This document shows positions 16,776-25,165 of a stretch of 64,000 nucleotides of DNA, piece after piece. The translations under genes and the position numbers were made by a program. A model generated the notes under the pieces. It was not told where the DNA came from and did not search any database. It saw only the letters and a list, made by a program, of their open reading frames with translations. This DNA comes from Parvicella sp964387945 (lineage in GTDB: Bacteria > Bacteroidota > Bacteroidia > Flavobacteriales_D > Parvicellaceae): assembly GCA_964387945.1 (NCBI GenBank), contig CAYLYX010000013.1:27624-91623 (forward strand), read 5' to 3'. How positions within the stretch are numbered: position 1 is the first letter of the stretch; the number at the start of each line of letters is the position of its first letter.

Positions 16776-17654
16776 ATGGCAAACTTAAAAGAAATAAGAA
16801 GTAGGATTACCTCGGTAAGCTCAACTATGCAGATCACTTCAGCAATGAAGATGGTTTCTGCGGCTAAGTTGAGAAGAGCTCAGGATGCGATTACACAAAT
16901 GCGTCCTTATGCCGAAAAACTGCAGGAAATTCTAGGGAATCTTTCTTCTTCACTTGATGCCAGTGAAAATCCTTATACGCAGAAAAGAGCTGTTCAGAAC
17001 GTTCTTCTTGTAGGTGTAACTTCGAATAGAGGTTTGTGTGGAGGATTTAACAATGCGGTGATCAAAAGAGTAAAGAAGTTGATTGCTGAGGATTACAAGG
17101 ATGCGAAAGTGACGGTTCTTCCAGTAGGAAAGAAAATCGCTGAATCGCTGAAAGGAACAGAGTATGCCGTTAGAGGTTCTGTGCTTCCTTCACATCCAGA
17201 GCGTGTTTGGGATGACTTGAATTTTGAGACATCTTCTGAGATTGCTCAGAACTTAATGGATAGATTTGAAGAAGGATCGTTTGATCGAATTATTTTGGTG
17301 TACAACGCATTTAAGAACGCAGCTGTTCAAGATTTAACGATAGAACAAATGTTGCCAATTGAGCCATCTACAGAGGAAGTAGAAACCTCTTCCGTAGATT
17401 ATATCTTCGAACCTTCTAAGAAAGAGATCGTTACTAATTTGATTCCTAACTCCTTGAAGATTCAGTTCTATAAGGCGTTATTAGACTCAAATGCCTCTGA
17501 ACATGGAGCGCGAATGACGGCTATGCACAAAGCAACAGACAACGCAACTTCTTTGAAGAAAGATCTTCAGTTGTCATACAACAAAGCACGTCAGGCAGCC
17601 ATTACCAACGAAATTTTGGAAATCGTTGGAGGTGCCGAAGCATTGAACGGGTAA
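16776..17654 (+). CDS. atpG: F0F1 ATP synthase subunit gamma
   Basis: Central rotor shaft, 292 aa. Both terminal helices are well conserved: LKEIRSRITSVSSTMQITSAM at the start and the C-terminal ARMTAMHKATDNA segment with NKARQAAITNEILEIVGGAEAL. It is the last gene of the operon: a strong terminator follows, so atpD and atpC must be encoded elsewhere, as is known for other Bacteroidota. Confidence 0.96.
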   Translation: MANLKEIRSRITSVSSTMQITSAMKMVSAAKLRRAQDAITQMRPYAEKLQEILGNLSSSLDASENPYTQKRAVQNVLLVGVTSNRGLCGGFNNAVIKRVKKLIAEDYKDAKVTVLPVGKKIAESLKGTEYAVRGSVLPSHPERVWDDLNFETSSEIAQNLMDRFEEGSFDRIILVYNAFKNAAVQDLTIEQMLPIEPSTEEVETSSVDYIFEPSKKEIVTNLIPNSLKIQFYKALLDSNASEHGARMTAMHKATDNATSLKKDLQLSYNKARQAAITNEILEIVGGAEALNG

Positions 17655-17677
17655 GCTTGATCAAGAAAAATAATGAT

Positions 17678-17711
17678 AACCCTGGTGTCGAAAGATATCA
17701 GGGTTTTTTGT
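17678..17711 (+). terminator. Intrinsic terminator of the atp operon
   Basis: A 12-bp stem (17678-17689 with 17694-17705, including two G-U pairs) closed by a GAAA tetraloop and running into a T tract to 17709. The opposite strand has no comparable T run. Confidence 0.88.
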
Positions 17712-17736
17712 TTAAACGATGTGCTAGAACAGTACG

Positions 17737-18741
17737 TTACTTTACAAACTTAACGGCTTTTGAGTAGCTCTGCTGCTTCGTATCTGATAATCTCACGAGA
17801 TAGATGCCAGCTGAAAGGTTGTTCAATTCTATATAGGTTAAATTGCCTGTGAGCACTCCTTGAGCAATAACTCTCCCAGATAGTGAAACGATTTCATAGT
17901 TAGAAAAAGAGCGACAGTTTTCCTTCAATATGGTGAGTTGACTGGATATGGGGTTGAAACGAACGTCAAAACCCTCATCTCCGTCTAGTTCTTCAATGGA
18001 TGAATTGTCAATTTGAGTAGTAGTGCTAATTGAGCTTTGGATAACCGAAAGGTCACCGTTGTCTTGAAGAATGCTCAGCGCTACAAGATTGTTGAGGTTC
18101 CAGTCTACATGATTCTTGCTAGAAAAGGTAAGAACGACAGAATCTCCAATGGTTGAAGGCAAGTTCACCTGTTGTCCTAGGTTTCCGTTTAAGGCCTTTC
18201 TGAAAACGTTGTAATGGCTGTTCTCACCATTTGGAGCAGCATAATTAAGCGTGTCTTCAGCGAGTGCTACGTATAAAATTGGTGAGGCAACTGATAATGT
18301 TGATACTGTTTTCGCAACGACTTTTACGTATACTGAATCAAGCGTAATGGAATCAATAGATGTATTGAGCAAAACAGGACTAAGTTCGCCCTCATAGGGG
18401 TCGAACAGATTGTTAGCAGCAAAGTTCTGACTCGGACTAATCACATCACCTTGAATGACAATTCTTGGAGTTGCACCATAGATGCTGTACTGATTGGTTC
18501 GGTCATCGTTTCCGCTTACGTTGTGCTGATTCAAAACACATGAACTATAGGGTGAGCTTGGGTGGTAACTGATTCTAATGACTTCGGGGTGATTTGTTAG
18601 ATTGGCATTCAAATCAGGGTTCTTTGAAGCACATACACTACACCTAGTGTTGGTGAAATGCTCCAATACAACTTGTTTGGTGACCTGAGAAAATCCAAAA
18701 GAACCAAAGAATAAAATTGTGGTAAACAATAGTAGACGCAT
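17737..18741 (-). CDS. Omp28-related secreted protein with T9SS sorting domain
   Basis: Protein of 334 aa with a signal peptide (residues 1-18), an Omp28-like thioredoxin-fold region beginning VLEHFTNTRCSVCASKNPDL (CSVC pair near residues 34-37) and a conserved Pro in ATPRIVI, then a linker and a C-terminal type IX secretion sorting domain (about residues 260-334; YEIVSLSGRVIAQG, LSAGIYLVRL, KAVKFVK). It should cross the outer membrane by the T9SS and stay on the cell surface or be released. The redox role is inferred from the CxxC only. Confidence 0.85.
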   Translation of the reverse strand: MRLLLFTTILFFGSFGFSQVTKQVVLEHFTNTRCSVCASKNPDLNANLTNHPEVIRISYHPSSPYSSCVLNQHNVSGNDDRTNQYSIYGATPRIVIQGDVISPSQNFAANNLFDPYEGELSPVLLNTSIDSITLDSVYVKVVAKTVSTLSVASPILYVALAEDTLNYAAPNGENSHYNVFRKALNGNLGQQVNLPSTIGDSVVLTFSSKNHVDWNLNNLVALSILQDNGDLSVIQSSISTTTQIDNSSIEELDGDEGFDVRFNPISSQLTILKENCRSFSNYEIVSLSGRVIAQGVLTGNLTYIELNNLSAGIYLVRLSDTKQQSYSKAVKFVK

Positions 18742-18792
18742 AGGGAAGAGTTTTATCTTGCTATAAAGTTAGCGTACTACAAACTATTTGGC

Positions 18793-18824
18793 AAAAAAAA
18801 GCCCCTCGTTTATACGAGAGGCTT
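18793..18824 (-). terminator. Terminator of the 18.9 kb lipoprotein gene
   Basis: On the minus strand AAGCCTCTCGT pairs with ACGAGGGGCTT around a short AT loop (18801-18822; one G-U pair), followed by a run of eight T residues. Confidence 0.85.
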
Positions 18825-18851
18825 CTAAAAGTTTTAACTAAACTACGCTGA

Positions 18852-19520
18852 TTACTCTTGAGTCAAAGTTACAGACATAGAAGAAGTTGCGCTTTCGTTC
18901 CAAGCAGAACCTCCGTCAGGAGTGTAGCTATCAGTGCTAGACCCGTCCATTTTCATTTGAAGTTCTTTACCTTTAGACTCAACAACAACAAATACCTCAG
19001 ACATTTCTCCGTTAGCATAAGTAGCAGAAGAAACATCAGTAGAGCTGCTACCACCTGTTGCATCAGTTTGTGTAGTTGAAGAAGCTGTTGTGTTAAATAC
19101 AACTCTTTCATTCTTTTTGAAGTCTCCATCAACACCACCTAGGAAATCCCAAGTACCTGAAGATGTTTGAACCATTGTAAGATCAACATCAAAACTACCT
19201 CCACCAACAGATACAGAAGTAATGTTCATAGTCATCTCTCTGTCCCAAGTACCGTCTTTCATGATTGTCCAGTGACCATCAGCAGTACCAGTCATTGTAG
19301 TAACATCTCCATTAGCGTCAGTCTCAGTGATCGTTAAAGCGCCATCAGCAATCTCAGTTGATGAAGAAGTAACATCTCCATTACCATCAGTATCAGAAGA
19401 CATCTCAGACATAGTAGATACATGCCATTCGTTAGACATCTTACCTTTTGATGATTTCTTACATGAAGCAGCACCTGCAACTAAAGCAATGCTTAATCCG
19501 TAAACAAATAATTTTTTCAT
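18852..19520 (-). CDS. Hypothetical lipoprotein, Ser/Thr/Asp-rich
   Basis: A 222-aa lipoprotein with a clear signal and lipobox (VAGAASC, lipidated cysteine at residue 20) and a mature domain very rich in Ser, Thr, Asp and Gly. The WHVSTMSE...GHWTIMKDGTWDR and SGTWDFLGGVDGDFKKNE segments recall lipocalin-like repeats of Bacteroidota lipoproteins, a weak resemblance only. The start is ATG 19520; an in-frame ATG at 19556 lies within a promoter-like box and would put 12 residues before the signal. A good terminator follows. Function unknown. Confidence 0.7.
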   Translation of the reverse strand: MKKLFVYGLSIALVAGAASCKKSSKGKMSNEWHVSTMSEMSSDTDGNGDVTSSSTEIADGALTITETDANGDVTTMTGTADGHWTIMKDGTWDREMTMNITSVSVGGGSFDVDLTMVQTSSGTWDFLGGVDGDFKKNERVVFNTTASSTTQTDATGGSSSTDVSSATYANGEMSEVFVVVESKGKELQMKMDGSSTDSYTPDGGSAWNESATSSMSVTLTQE

Positions 19521-19549
19521 TTCTTTTGATTTAATTTTAATTTGTGCTG

Positions 19550-19557
19550 CAAACATA
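19550..19557 (-). promoter_or_regulatory. Promoter -7 box for the lipoprotein gene
   Basis: TATGTTTG on the minus strand (CAAACATA on plus) matches TAnnTTTG, 29 bases before ATG 19520. No clear -33 element is seen. Confidence 0.5.
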
Positions 19558-19648
19558 AGAAAAAAACAAGATAACTCACGAGGTTTTATGGTCGAATTGT
19601 TTGTTTTTTTAGATGAATTAACAAATAGGTTGTTTGAACGGTAGCATA

Positions 19649-19679
19649 TTGTAAGTTAAAAATTTAAAGGGTAACTTCG
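19649..19679 (+). promoter_or_regulatory. Candidate promoter for the bacilliredoxin gene
   Basis: TTG at 19649-19651 and TAACTTCG at 19672-19679, spaced 20 bases, match the TAnnTTYG form of the Bacteroidota promoter, 26 bases before the ATG. Confidence 0.5.
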
Positions 19680-19705
19680 TGCAAAAATTATAAATCTAGT
19701 ATACT

Positions 19706-20116
19706 ATGTATCCAGCAGAATTAGTAGCTCCAATGAAAGAAGACTTGACTTCTAAGGGGTATAAAGAATTACAGACGGCAGAAGAAGTTGATGGTGTTTT
19801 AAATGAAGACGGTACCACTTTTGTCGTGATCAACAGCGTGTGCGGTTGTGCAGCAGCAAATGCCAGACCTGCAGCAATCATGGCATCTTCTAACGATAAA
19901 TTGCCAAATAATTTGGTGACCGTTTTTGCAGGTGTCGATAAAGAAGCAGTAGATCAGGTAAGAAAGTATTGTTTGCCTTACCCTCCATCATCACCTTCTA
20001 TGGCGTTGTTTAAGGACGGAACCTTGGTTCATTTTATTGAAAGACATCACATTGAAGGAAGACCAGCAGAAATGATTGCAGAAAATATTGTGGCAGCGTT
20101 TAACGAGTTTTGCTAA
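19706..20116 (+). CDS. BrxA/BrxB family bacilliredoxin
   Basis: Thioredoxin-fold disulfide isomerase or reductase of the YphP/YqiW (BrxA/BrxB) family, 136 aa. The active-site CGC motif is at C46-G47-C48 in NSVCGCAAANARPA, with the YPPSSPSMALFKDG and FIERHHIEGRPAE motifs downstream. In Firmicutes these proteins remove bacillithiol from proteins; Bacteroidota homologues are common and the thiol partner here is not known. It converges on gatC with a 4-base gap. Confidence 0.92.
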   Translation: MYPAELVAPMKEDLTSKGYKELQTAEEVDGVLNEDGTTFVVINSVCGCAAANARPAAIMASSNDKLPNNLVTVFAGVDKEAVDQVRKYCLPYPPSSPSMALFKDGTLVHFIERHHIEGRPAEMIAENIVAAFNEFC

Positions 20117-20120
20117 CCCT

Positions 20121-20408
20121 CTACTTGATTACCTTAGGAATCTTGAAGTAGGTACTATCTTTTTTAGGGGCGTTTTTTAACGCCTCTTTTTGTGTAATGT
20201 CGGTTCGTGCGCTATCTTCTCGAAGAATGTTCATTTCATCGGTAATGTGAATCAAAGGAGCAATACCCTCGGTATCCACCTCTTCTAGTTTTCCGACAAA
20301 ATCCAACATTTTATTCATGTCCTTGAGAATGGCTTCCTTCTCATCCCCATTAAACTCTAACTTAGCTAAGGAAGCAATTTTGGTTACCGTTTTGTCGTCT
20401 AGTTGCAT
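20121..20408 (-). CDS. gatC: Glu-tRNA(Gln)/Asp-tRNA(Asn) amidotransferase subunit C
   Basis: Small (95 aa) helical subunit that stabilises GatA in the GatCAB complex, which converts Glu-tRNA(Gln) to Gln-tRNA(Gln). The family pattern is seen in the start VTKIASLAKLEF, MLDFVGKLEEVDTEGI and the C-terminal LKNAPKKDSTYFKIPKVI. The gene follows plsC by 10 bases on the same strand. gatA and gatB are not nearby. Confidence 0.92.
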   Translation of the reverse strand: MQLDDKTVTKIASLAKLEFNGDEKEAILKDMNKMLDFVGKLEEVDTEGIAPLIHITDEMNILREDSARTDITQKEALKNAPKKDSTYFKIPKVIK

Positions 20409-20418
20409 AATGATCTGA

Positions 20419-21156
20419 TTAAAGCTTCGATTTTATGGTTTCGTAAGTCGAATTGCGCAAAGATACTAAATCTGATTTTGTCGAAACGCTAATTCTGGGA
20501 TGAACGACAACTTTCGAAGTTCCAGGTCGTCCTGAACCAAAGAAGTCGGTATGATCATAGAATAGTTTGTAATTGTTAACAAATGTAATCGGAACGATAT
20601 CGGTGCTATATTCCAGTGCTAAACTGAAAGCACCATTTTTAAACCTCAGCATCTTAGGAGGATTTGGTCCCATTGTACCTTCAGGAAAAATGGCTAAACT
20701 TCGCTCTTGTCGAAGGGCTTCTTTAGCTTTTAATAGACTTTCTGAGGCTTTCCTTCGGTTTACGCGATCTACTGGAATGTCAATTCCTTTTTTGAAAAAG
20801 ATGTTGATAATCGGCCATTTCAAAACTTCGGCTTTGCCTAAAAAAGCAAAATCGCTTGGAATAATTCGATACATCAATATGATGTCTAAATATGAAGCAT
20901 GATTGGCGCATACGATAAATGGTCCCTCTTCTGGAAAGTTTTCCTTACCCTCTACCTTAACCCGAATGGCACAAAAAAAACAGATGATGATGGACCAAAC
21001 CTGTTTTACCCGAACGGCTTTTTTATATTTGTTCGGTCCTTGCAGTGCGATGAGAAAATAGGGATACAGCAAAAGTCCACTCGTGAGGTAGATCACTCCG
21101 AAATACAGCTTGTACAAAAATCTGAATGGGGCACCTATCCAATGCATAGAAAGCAA
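20419..21156 (-). CDS. 1-acyl-sn-glycerol-3-phosphate acyltransferase
   Basis: PlsC-type acyltransferase that makes phosphatidic acid from lysophosphatidic acid. It has 245 aa, two N-terminal hydrophobic segments (about residues 14-35 and 51-62), the catalytic NHASYLD motif (HX4D) near residue 85, the FLGKAEV motif, and FPEGTMG near residue 158 for glycerol-phosphate binding. It is bound to the inner membrane. It is co-directional with gatC and divergent from the 2H protein gene. Confidence 0.92.
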   Translation of the reverse strand: MLSMHWIGAPFRFLYKLYFGVIYLTSGLLLYPYFLIALQGPNKYKKAVRVKQVWSIIICFFCAIRVKVEGKENFPEEGPFIVCANHASYLDIILMYRIIPSDFAFLGKAEVLKWPIINIFFKKGIDIPVDRVNRRKASESLLKAKEALRQERSLAIFPEGTMGPNPPKMLRFKNGAFSLALEYSTDIVPITFVNNYKLFYDHTDFFGSGRPGTSKVVVHPRISVSTKSDLVSLRNSTYETIKSKL

Positions 21157-21206
21157 AAGTAAACAAGTTAGAAAAACTTAAACTATTTTTCTCAAATTTG
21201 TGAAAG

Positions 21207-21770
21207 ATGAATGCACACGAAAATATAGTAACTCCTATACTTATTGGTTTTGATCTGTCAAGTGAACCGCTAGAGAGAGTGCTTCAATTGAACCAAGAAC
21301 TGGATAAGACAAAAGTTAATTTTGGGCAGTCTATTCCGCATGTTACGCTTTGGATGGGATTTGTAAAGTCAAAACACTTAGCTCCCTTAAGCCTTGGTTT
21401 GACGAAAATATTTCATGACATCACATTACAAACGATGTTAGGAGAGTTGACAAAATTCGAGAATGACTTAGGAAGCGTATGGAGTTGGGAAGTGAAAAAG
21501 AATCGTGAGTTGGATTTACTTCAAAATCGAATTCATCATTTCTTCGAACCTTTTAGAGAGAAATGTGCGGTTTATGAAGGGTTAAACGAATCAAGCACAG
21601 CTTATGTCAATGACTTTGCTCAAAAATCCCTAGAGCATTATGACCCACATATCACCATTGGATTTGGAGATCTTAAACCTATGGAGCTAAGTAGTTTACC
21701 AATAACCTTGAGCGATCCAAAAATGTTTTTTATCGGAAATTATTGCACTTGCCGAGAAGAAATACAATGA
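21207..21770 (+). CDS. 2H phosphoesterase/2'-5' RNA ligase-like protein
   Basis: A 187-aa cytosolic protein with two H-x-T/S-h motifs, HVTL (about residue 46, IPHVTLWMGF) and HITI (about residue 150, YDPHITIGFGD), spaced as in the 2H phosphoesterase superfamily that includes LigT (2'-5' RNA ligase) and cyclic phosphodiesterases. The bilobal spacing supports an intact active site. The substrate is not known. It stands alone before the flippase gene. Confidence 0.75.
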   Translation: MNAHENIVTPILIGFDLSSEPLERVLQLNQELDKTKVNFGQSIPHVTLWMGFVKSKHLAPLSLGLTKIFHDITLQTMLGELTKFENDLGSVWSWEVKKNRELDLLQNRIHHFFEPFREKCAVYEGLNESSTAYVNDFAQKSLEHYDPHITIGFGDLKPMELSSLPITLSDPKMFFIGNYCTCREEIQ

Positions 21771-21809
21771 AGCCAATCAATTCGCGTTAAGTAACTTTTG
21801 AAATTCTAC

Positions 21810-21817
21810 TACTTTTG
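21810..21817 (+). promoter_or_regulatory. Promoter -7 box directly before the flippase gene
   Basis: TACTTTTG at 21810-21817 ends only five bases before ATG 21823. With transcription normally starting six to eight bases after this box, the mRNA would be leaderless or nearly so. Confidence 0.6.
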
Positions 21818-21822
21818 CTGCC

Positions 21823-23295
21823 ATGCAAAGAAAATTCCTTTCCAATCTAATTTTGGTTTTGCTCTTGAATGTGCTGGTTAAACCCTTTTACATTTTGGGC
21901 GTGGATGCGGAGTTTTTGAAGCGGCTAGAGGCTACAAATCCAGGAGAGTATGGAGAATACTTTTCGATCGTTGGGTTGACGTTTATCTTCAATATTTTTC
22001 TGGATCTTGGACTATCTAATTTCAACACCCGTGAAGTGGCAAAAACAGAAGGACACGGTTCTAACTATTTTTCATCCATCCTCTCGGTAAAGTTTGTACT
22101 CATTTTCGTTTACCTGTCATTGCTTTTTGCAAGTGGCTTTCTCTTAGGGTACTCAGAACATCAGTTTTATTTATTGAGTTTCCTCGGGTTCAATCAAATT
22201 TTGGTTGCTTTCATTTTGTTCTTTCGTTCCAATCTCACGGGAATGCTGAAATTTAAAGAAGATAGCATTGTAGGTGTGCTAGATCGAGTATTATTGGTAG
22301 TGATGTGTTCTTTGGTTTTGTGGGGTGGAGTAACCCAAAAGCCCTTGTCCATAGAGTTGTTTGTTTGGATGCAAACGTTAAGCTATGCAGTTACACTTTT
22401 AGTAGTCGTCATCCTCGTTTTGAGGAGTGGAAATATTCCAAAGATCAGAGTTTTTCGAGAAGCCATTGGTCCGTTACTTCGAAAGTCGATGCCGTATGCG
22501 ATGCTCGTGCTGCTCATGACGATCTATTACCGAACGGATAGTGTGATGCTGGAACAAATGCTTGACAATGGTAAGCGCGAAGCTGCACTCTACGCACAGG
22601 GGTTTCGTTTTCTAGAAGCATTTTCGATGGTGGGTTATCTTTTTGCAGGTTTATTACTGCCCATCTTTTCAAAACTCATTGCCCAAAAAGAAGATGTTTC
22701 CAAAATGGTATCACTTTCCTTTAAGCTGATTTTCTCCATGTCAGCAGTACTCGCTTTGGGTGTATTTGTTTATGCCGAAGATATTGTGAGAACAAGGTAC
22801 CTCATGCACGGAGAAGAACTCATTCGCTCCTCGTTATCCTTAAAAATGCTGATGATTTGCTTTCTAGGAATGATTTCGACTTATATTTTCGGGACACTAC
22901 TAACGGCCAATGGAAGTCTGAAACAGTTGAACACAGTGGCATTCTTTGGAGTACTTCTCAACCTTGTGCTCAATTACCTCTGGATCAAAGAAGAGGGAGC
23001 AGAAGGAGCTGCTAAAGCGAGTATGATTACACAATTACTGACAGCTCTCCTTCAAATGATTTTAGCGATTGTTATGCTAAAAGTAAAAGTAGCCCGAGCC
23101 GATCTGCTTAGAGTTTTCTTGTTTTCACTTTCTTTATTTGCTGTGGGTTATTGGTTGCAGCTAGACGATTGGAGCTTAGGTCTCATCCTGACACTTGCAA
23201 CGGGGGCAATTCTTGCAGTTCTTACAGGAATGTTCAGCCCAAGAGAAGCCGTTAAAATTTTAAAATCAAAGGACGAAGAGCCTACTATTTCTTAA
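21823..23295 (+). CDS. Wzx-like polysaccharide flippase (MOP superfamily)
   Basis: Inner membrane lipid-linked oligosaccharide flippase of the polysaccharide biosynthesis (MATE/MOP) group. The protein has 490 aa and about 14 hydrophobic segments, with the GLTFIFNIFLDLGLSNFNTREVAK stretch in early helices, typical of Wzx/RfbX, and YYRTDSVMLEQML in the middle. It could move glycans made by the fucose and rhamnose-precursor genes found further along. The 3' end overlaps the convergent DUF5522 gene by 11 bases. Confidence 0.88.
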   Translation: MQRKFLSNLILVLLLNVLVKPFYILGVDAEFLKRLEATNPGEYGEYFSIVGLTFIFNIFLDLGLSNFNTREVAKTEGHGSNYFSSILSVKFVLIFVYLSLLFASGFLLGYSEHQFYLLSFLGFNQILVAFILFFRSNLTGMLKFKEDSIVGVLDRVLLVVMCSLVLWGGVTQKPLSIELFVWMQTLSYAVTLLVVVILVLRSGNIPKIRVFREAIGPLLRKSMPYAMLVLLMTIYYRTDSVMLEQMLDNGKREAALYAQGFRFLEAFSMVGYLFAGLLLPIFSKLIAQKEDVSKMVSLSFKLIFSMSAVLALGVFVYAEDIVRTRYLMHGEELIRSSLSLKMLMICFLGMISTYIFGTLLTANGSLKQLNTVAFFGVLLNLVLNYLWIKEEGAEGAAKASMITQLLTALLQMILAIVMLKVKVARADLLRVFLFSLSLFAVGYWLQLDDWSLGLILTLATGAILAVLTGMFSPREAVKILKSKDEEPTIS

Positions 23296-23476
23296 AAGCA
23301 CCCGTCTTTTTGTCGTAGCCGTAGGGACAGTGTTTGCAACCACTTTTGCAGCAATGACCTCGCTTAAGGTGGTACTTTTCAGTAAAAACAATATAACCTT
23401 CTTCCGAGTAGTAAAAATCCTCAGGATCCATTTTTGGTTTATTGCTAAACCCGCTCATGTCGTTCTCCCAACTCAT
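23285..23476 (-). CDS. DUF5522 Cys-rich small protein
   Basis: A 63-aa cytosolic protein with a cysteine cluster CCKSGCKHCPYG near residues 41-52 preceded by RGH, fitting the DUF5522 domain. The pattern looks like a metal-binding site. The start FSNKPKMDPEDFYYSEEGYIV is also typical of this small family. Its ATG overlaps the stop of the upstream glycosyltransferase gene by 4 bases, so the two are coupled. Function unknown. Confidence 0.82.
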   Translation of the reverse strand: MSWENDMSGFSNKPKMDPEDFYYSEEGYIVFTEKYHLKRGHCCKSGCKHCPYGYDKKTGAFKK

Positions 23477-25062
23477 TTTTTTAGATGTATGTAATAAGTC
23501 GCTTGATCTTTTCGATCAATGATCTTTGAAGTTATTATTTCTGATTTGAAGTTGGGGTAGTTCAATTTAAAAATAGAGTCTTGCTCCTTGTTGAGTATAA
23601 AGGCACCTGCTGGAATAGAGTCATAAATTTCACGAACTTTTACGGATGCAAACTCAACAATAATAGGGTTGTCATTTTTGGATAGGTAGAAAGGCAAACT
23701 AGGTTGTGCTCCAGGAGCATGAGCAATAATAATTGGTGCTCCATCTTTGATGTTATCCAACACGTATTCACTTACTTTTTCTGAACTGTTAATGTGCTGC
23801 GAAAAAAGTGGTGCCACAGCCCAAAGCGCAATTAGCAGGAGAATGCTACTGTAACTCTGAATGCGAAAAAAACGTTTAGACTTATAGTTCAACAGTTGAA
23901 TGGTAATTGCTAACAAGTAGAATCCGCCTACTACAATAAGCGCGATCGTGAGGGCGTCATTAATCTCCACAAAGTAAGAGACGGCAATTAGAGCAACTCC
24001 AAGCGTTATGTTAAGCAAGTAGTGCAGTCCAGCTAGGAAAACGTGAGGCCGTGCATTCTTTTCTTTGTAATCGTTAATTCGGCTTCCAATTAGAATGGCT
24101 AATCCCACATGCGCGGGGATAACATAGGCTGGTAATTTACTAGGAGAAAACTCATAGATCAGCCATCCGGCAATCATCCAGGCCCCAAAAACAAAGAGTT
24201 TATTTTTATCCTTTCGAAAAGAAGTAAAACCATCCACAAAACCTTGAAAGAAATACATGGCAGACAACAAGAAGAAACCAAACATGAGTCCGAGATGCAT
24301 TCCCGGAGGACCGGACTGCCCGTAGACTGCTCCAGAAACTCTACGTTTTACATACCAATCGTACATCCAGCTAAGGAATTCACCCCCATCTTGCTGCACC
24401 GTCAAATAGCCCCAGCCTACAACCGGGAGGAAAGCAACTGGTAAGAAAAACCAAGGGTGAAGTTTCAGTAAATTGAATCGATTGGGATGGAACAAGAACA
24501 GCAGTCCGGCAAAACCTCCCACAAAGATGATTATGGGCGGTCCTTTCGTTAGTAGCCCCATTGCAATTCCTAAATAGAAGAAAAAGCTCCATTTTAGCTT
24601 TGGCTCAAATAACGTTTGGATTAGCGCAAATCCTGAGAGCGTGGAGTAGAACAACAATGTAGCGTCCGTAACAGATACCTTAGCAAGCGAAGTGACCAAG
24701 ATGGAGGTTCCGAGTACTAGCGTAGCTTTAAACGCAACATCAATTCCTAGCCATTTTTTGGTCTGATACAAAACGAGCAATAACGTGCCCAGAATTGCCA
24801 AAAAAGACGGAAATCTGACAGCAAATTCATTGTAGCCGAAAACGAGCATCGATAACGAAATGTCCCAAAAGTGCAAGGGAGTTTTACGATGGTCATGAGA
24901 AAAGTGATAGTCAGGAATGAGAAAATCCCCCTCTTCCAACATGGTTTTCCCAAACCCAGCATAGGCGGCTTCATCTTGATCCCATAAAGGCATTGCCCAA
25001 TTATTTATGATCAGGATGACCACCAACAAGACCAATGCAATTATTTGATTTCTATTGAGCAA
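23473..25062 (-). CDS. ArnT-like glycosyltransferase (GT39/GT83 type, GT-C fold)
   Basis: Inner membrane glycosyltransferase that uses polyprenyl-phosphate sugars. It has 529 aa and about 12 membrane segments; the first periplasmic loop holds the acidic catalytic motif WDQDEAAYAGFGK (residues 27-39) and HRKTPLHFW, as in ArnT and PMT-type enzymes. A soluble C-terminal domain follows the last helix (about residue 430 on). The acceptor, whether lipid A, glycan or protein, cannot be told. It is divergent from trpS. Confidence 0.88.
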   Translation of the reverse strand: MLNRNQIIALVLLVVILIINNWAMPLWDQDEAAYAGFGKTMLEEGDFLIPDYHFSHDHRKTPLHFWDISLSMLVFGYNEFAVRFPSFLAILGTLLLVLYQTKKWLGIDVAFKATLVLGTSILVTSLAKVSVTDATLLFYSTLSGFALIQTLFEPKLKWSFFFYLGIAMGLLTKGPPIIIFVGGFAGLLFLFHPNRFNLLKLHPWFFLPVAFLPVVGWGYLTVQQDGGEFLSWMYDWYVKRRVSGAVYGQSGPPGMHLGLMFGFFLLSAMYFFQGFVDGFTSFRKDKNKLFVFGAWMIAGWLIYEFSPSKLPAYVIPAHVGLAILIGSRINDYKEKNARPHVFLAGLHYLLNITLGVALIAVSYFVEINDALTIALIVVGGFYLLAITIQLLNYKSKRFFRIQSYSSILLLIALWAVAPLFSQHINSSEKVSEYVLDNIKDGAPIIIAHAPGAQPSLPFYLSKNDNPIIVEFASVKVREIYDSIPAGAFILNKEQDSIFKLNYPNFKSEIITSKIIDRKDQATYYIHLKK

Positions 25063-25079
25063 AATGAAACGATTGCCAA

Positions 25080-25087
25080 CAAAGTTA
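25080..25087 (-). promoter_or_regulatory. Promoter -7 box for the ArnT-like gene
   Basis: TAACTTTG on the minus strand (CAAAGTTA on plus), 17 bases before the ATG at 25062. No clear -33 element. Confidence 0.5.
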
Positions 25088-25138
25088 GATGATATAAATA
25101 AATACGAAGTCTAACAACAAAAAATCGATGCGAAAATT

Positions 25139-25146
25139 TAACTTTG
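25139..25146 (+). promoter_or_regulatory. Promoter -7 box for trpS
   Basis: TAACTTTG at 25139-25146, 19 bases before the trpS ATG, which is itself preceded by a purine-rich GAGGAAAA that may serve as a ribosome binding site. Confidence 0.55.
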
Positions 25147-25165
25147 TGCCTCAATTCGAGGAAAA

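Noticed and set aside
11817..17654. Loss of atpD and atpC from the ATP synthase operon as a defect
   Set aside because: A separate atpDC locus is known for Bacteroidota, and the terminator after atpG marks a natural operon end.
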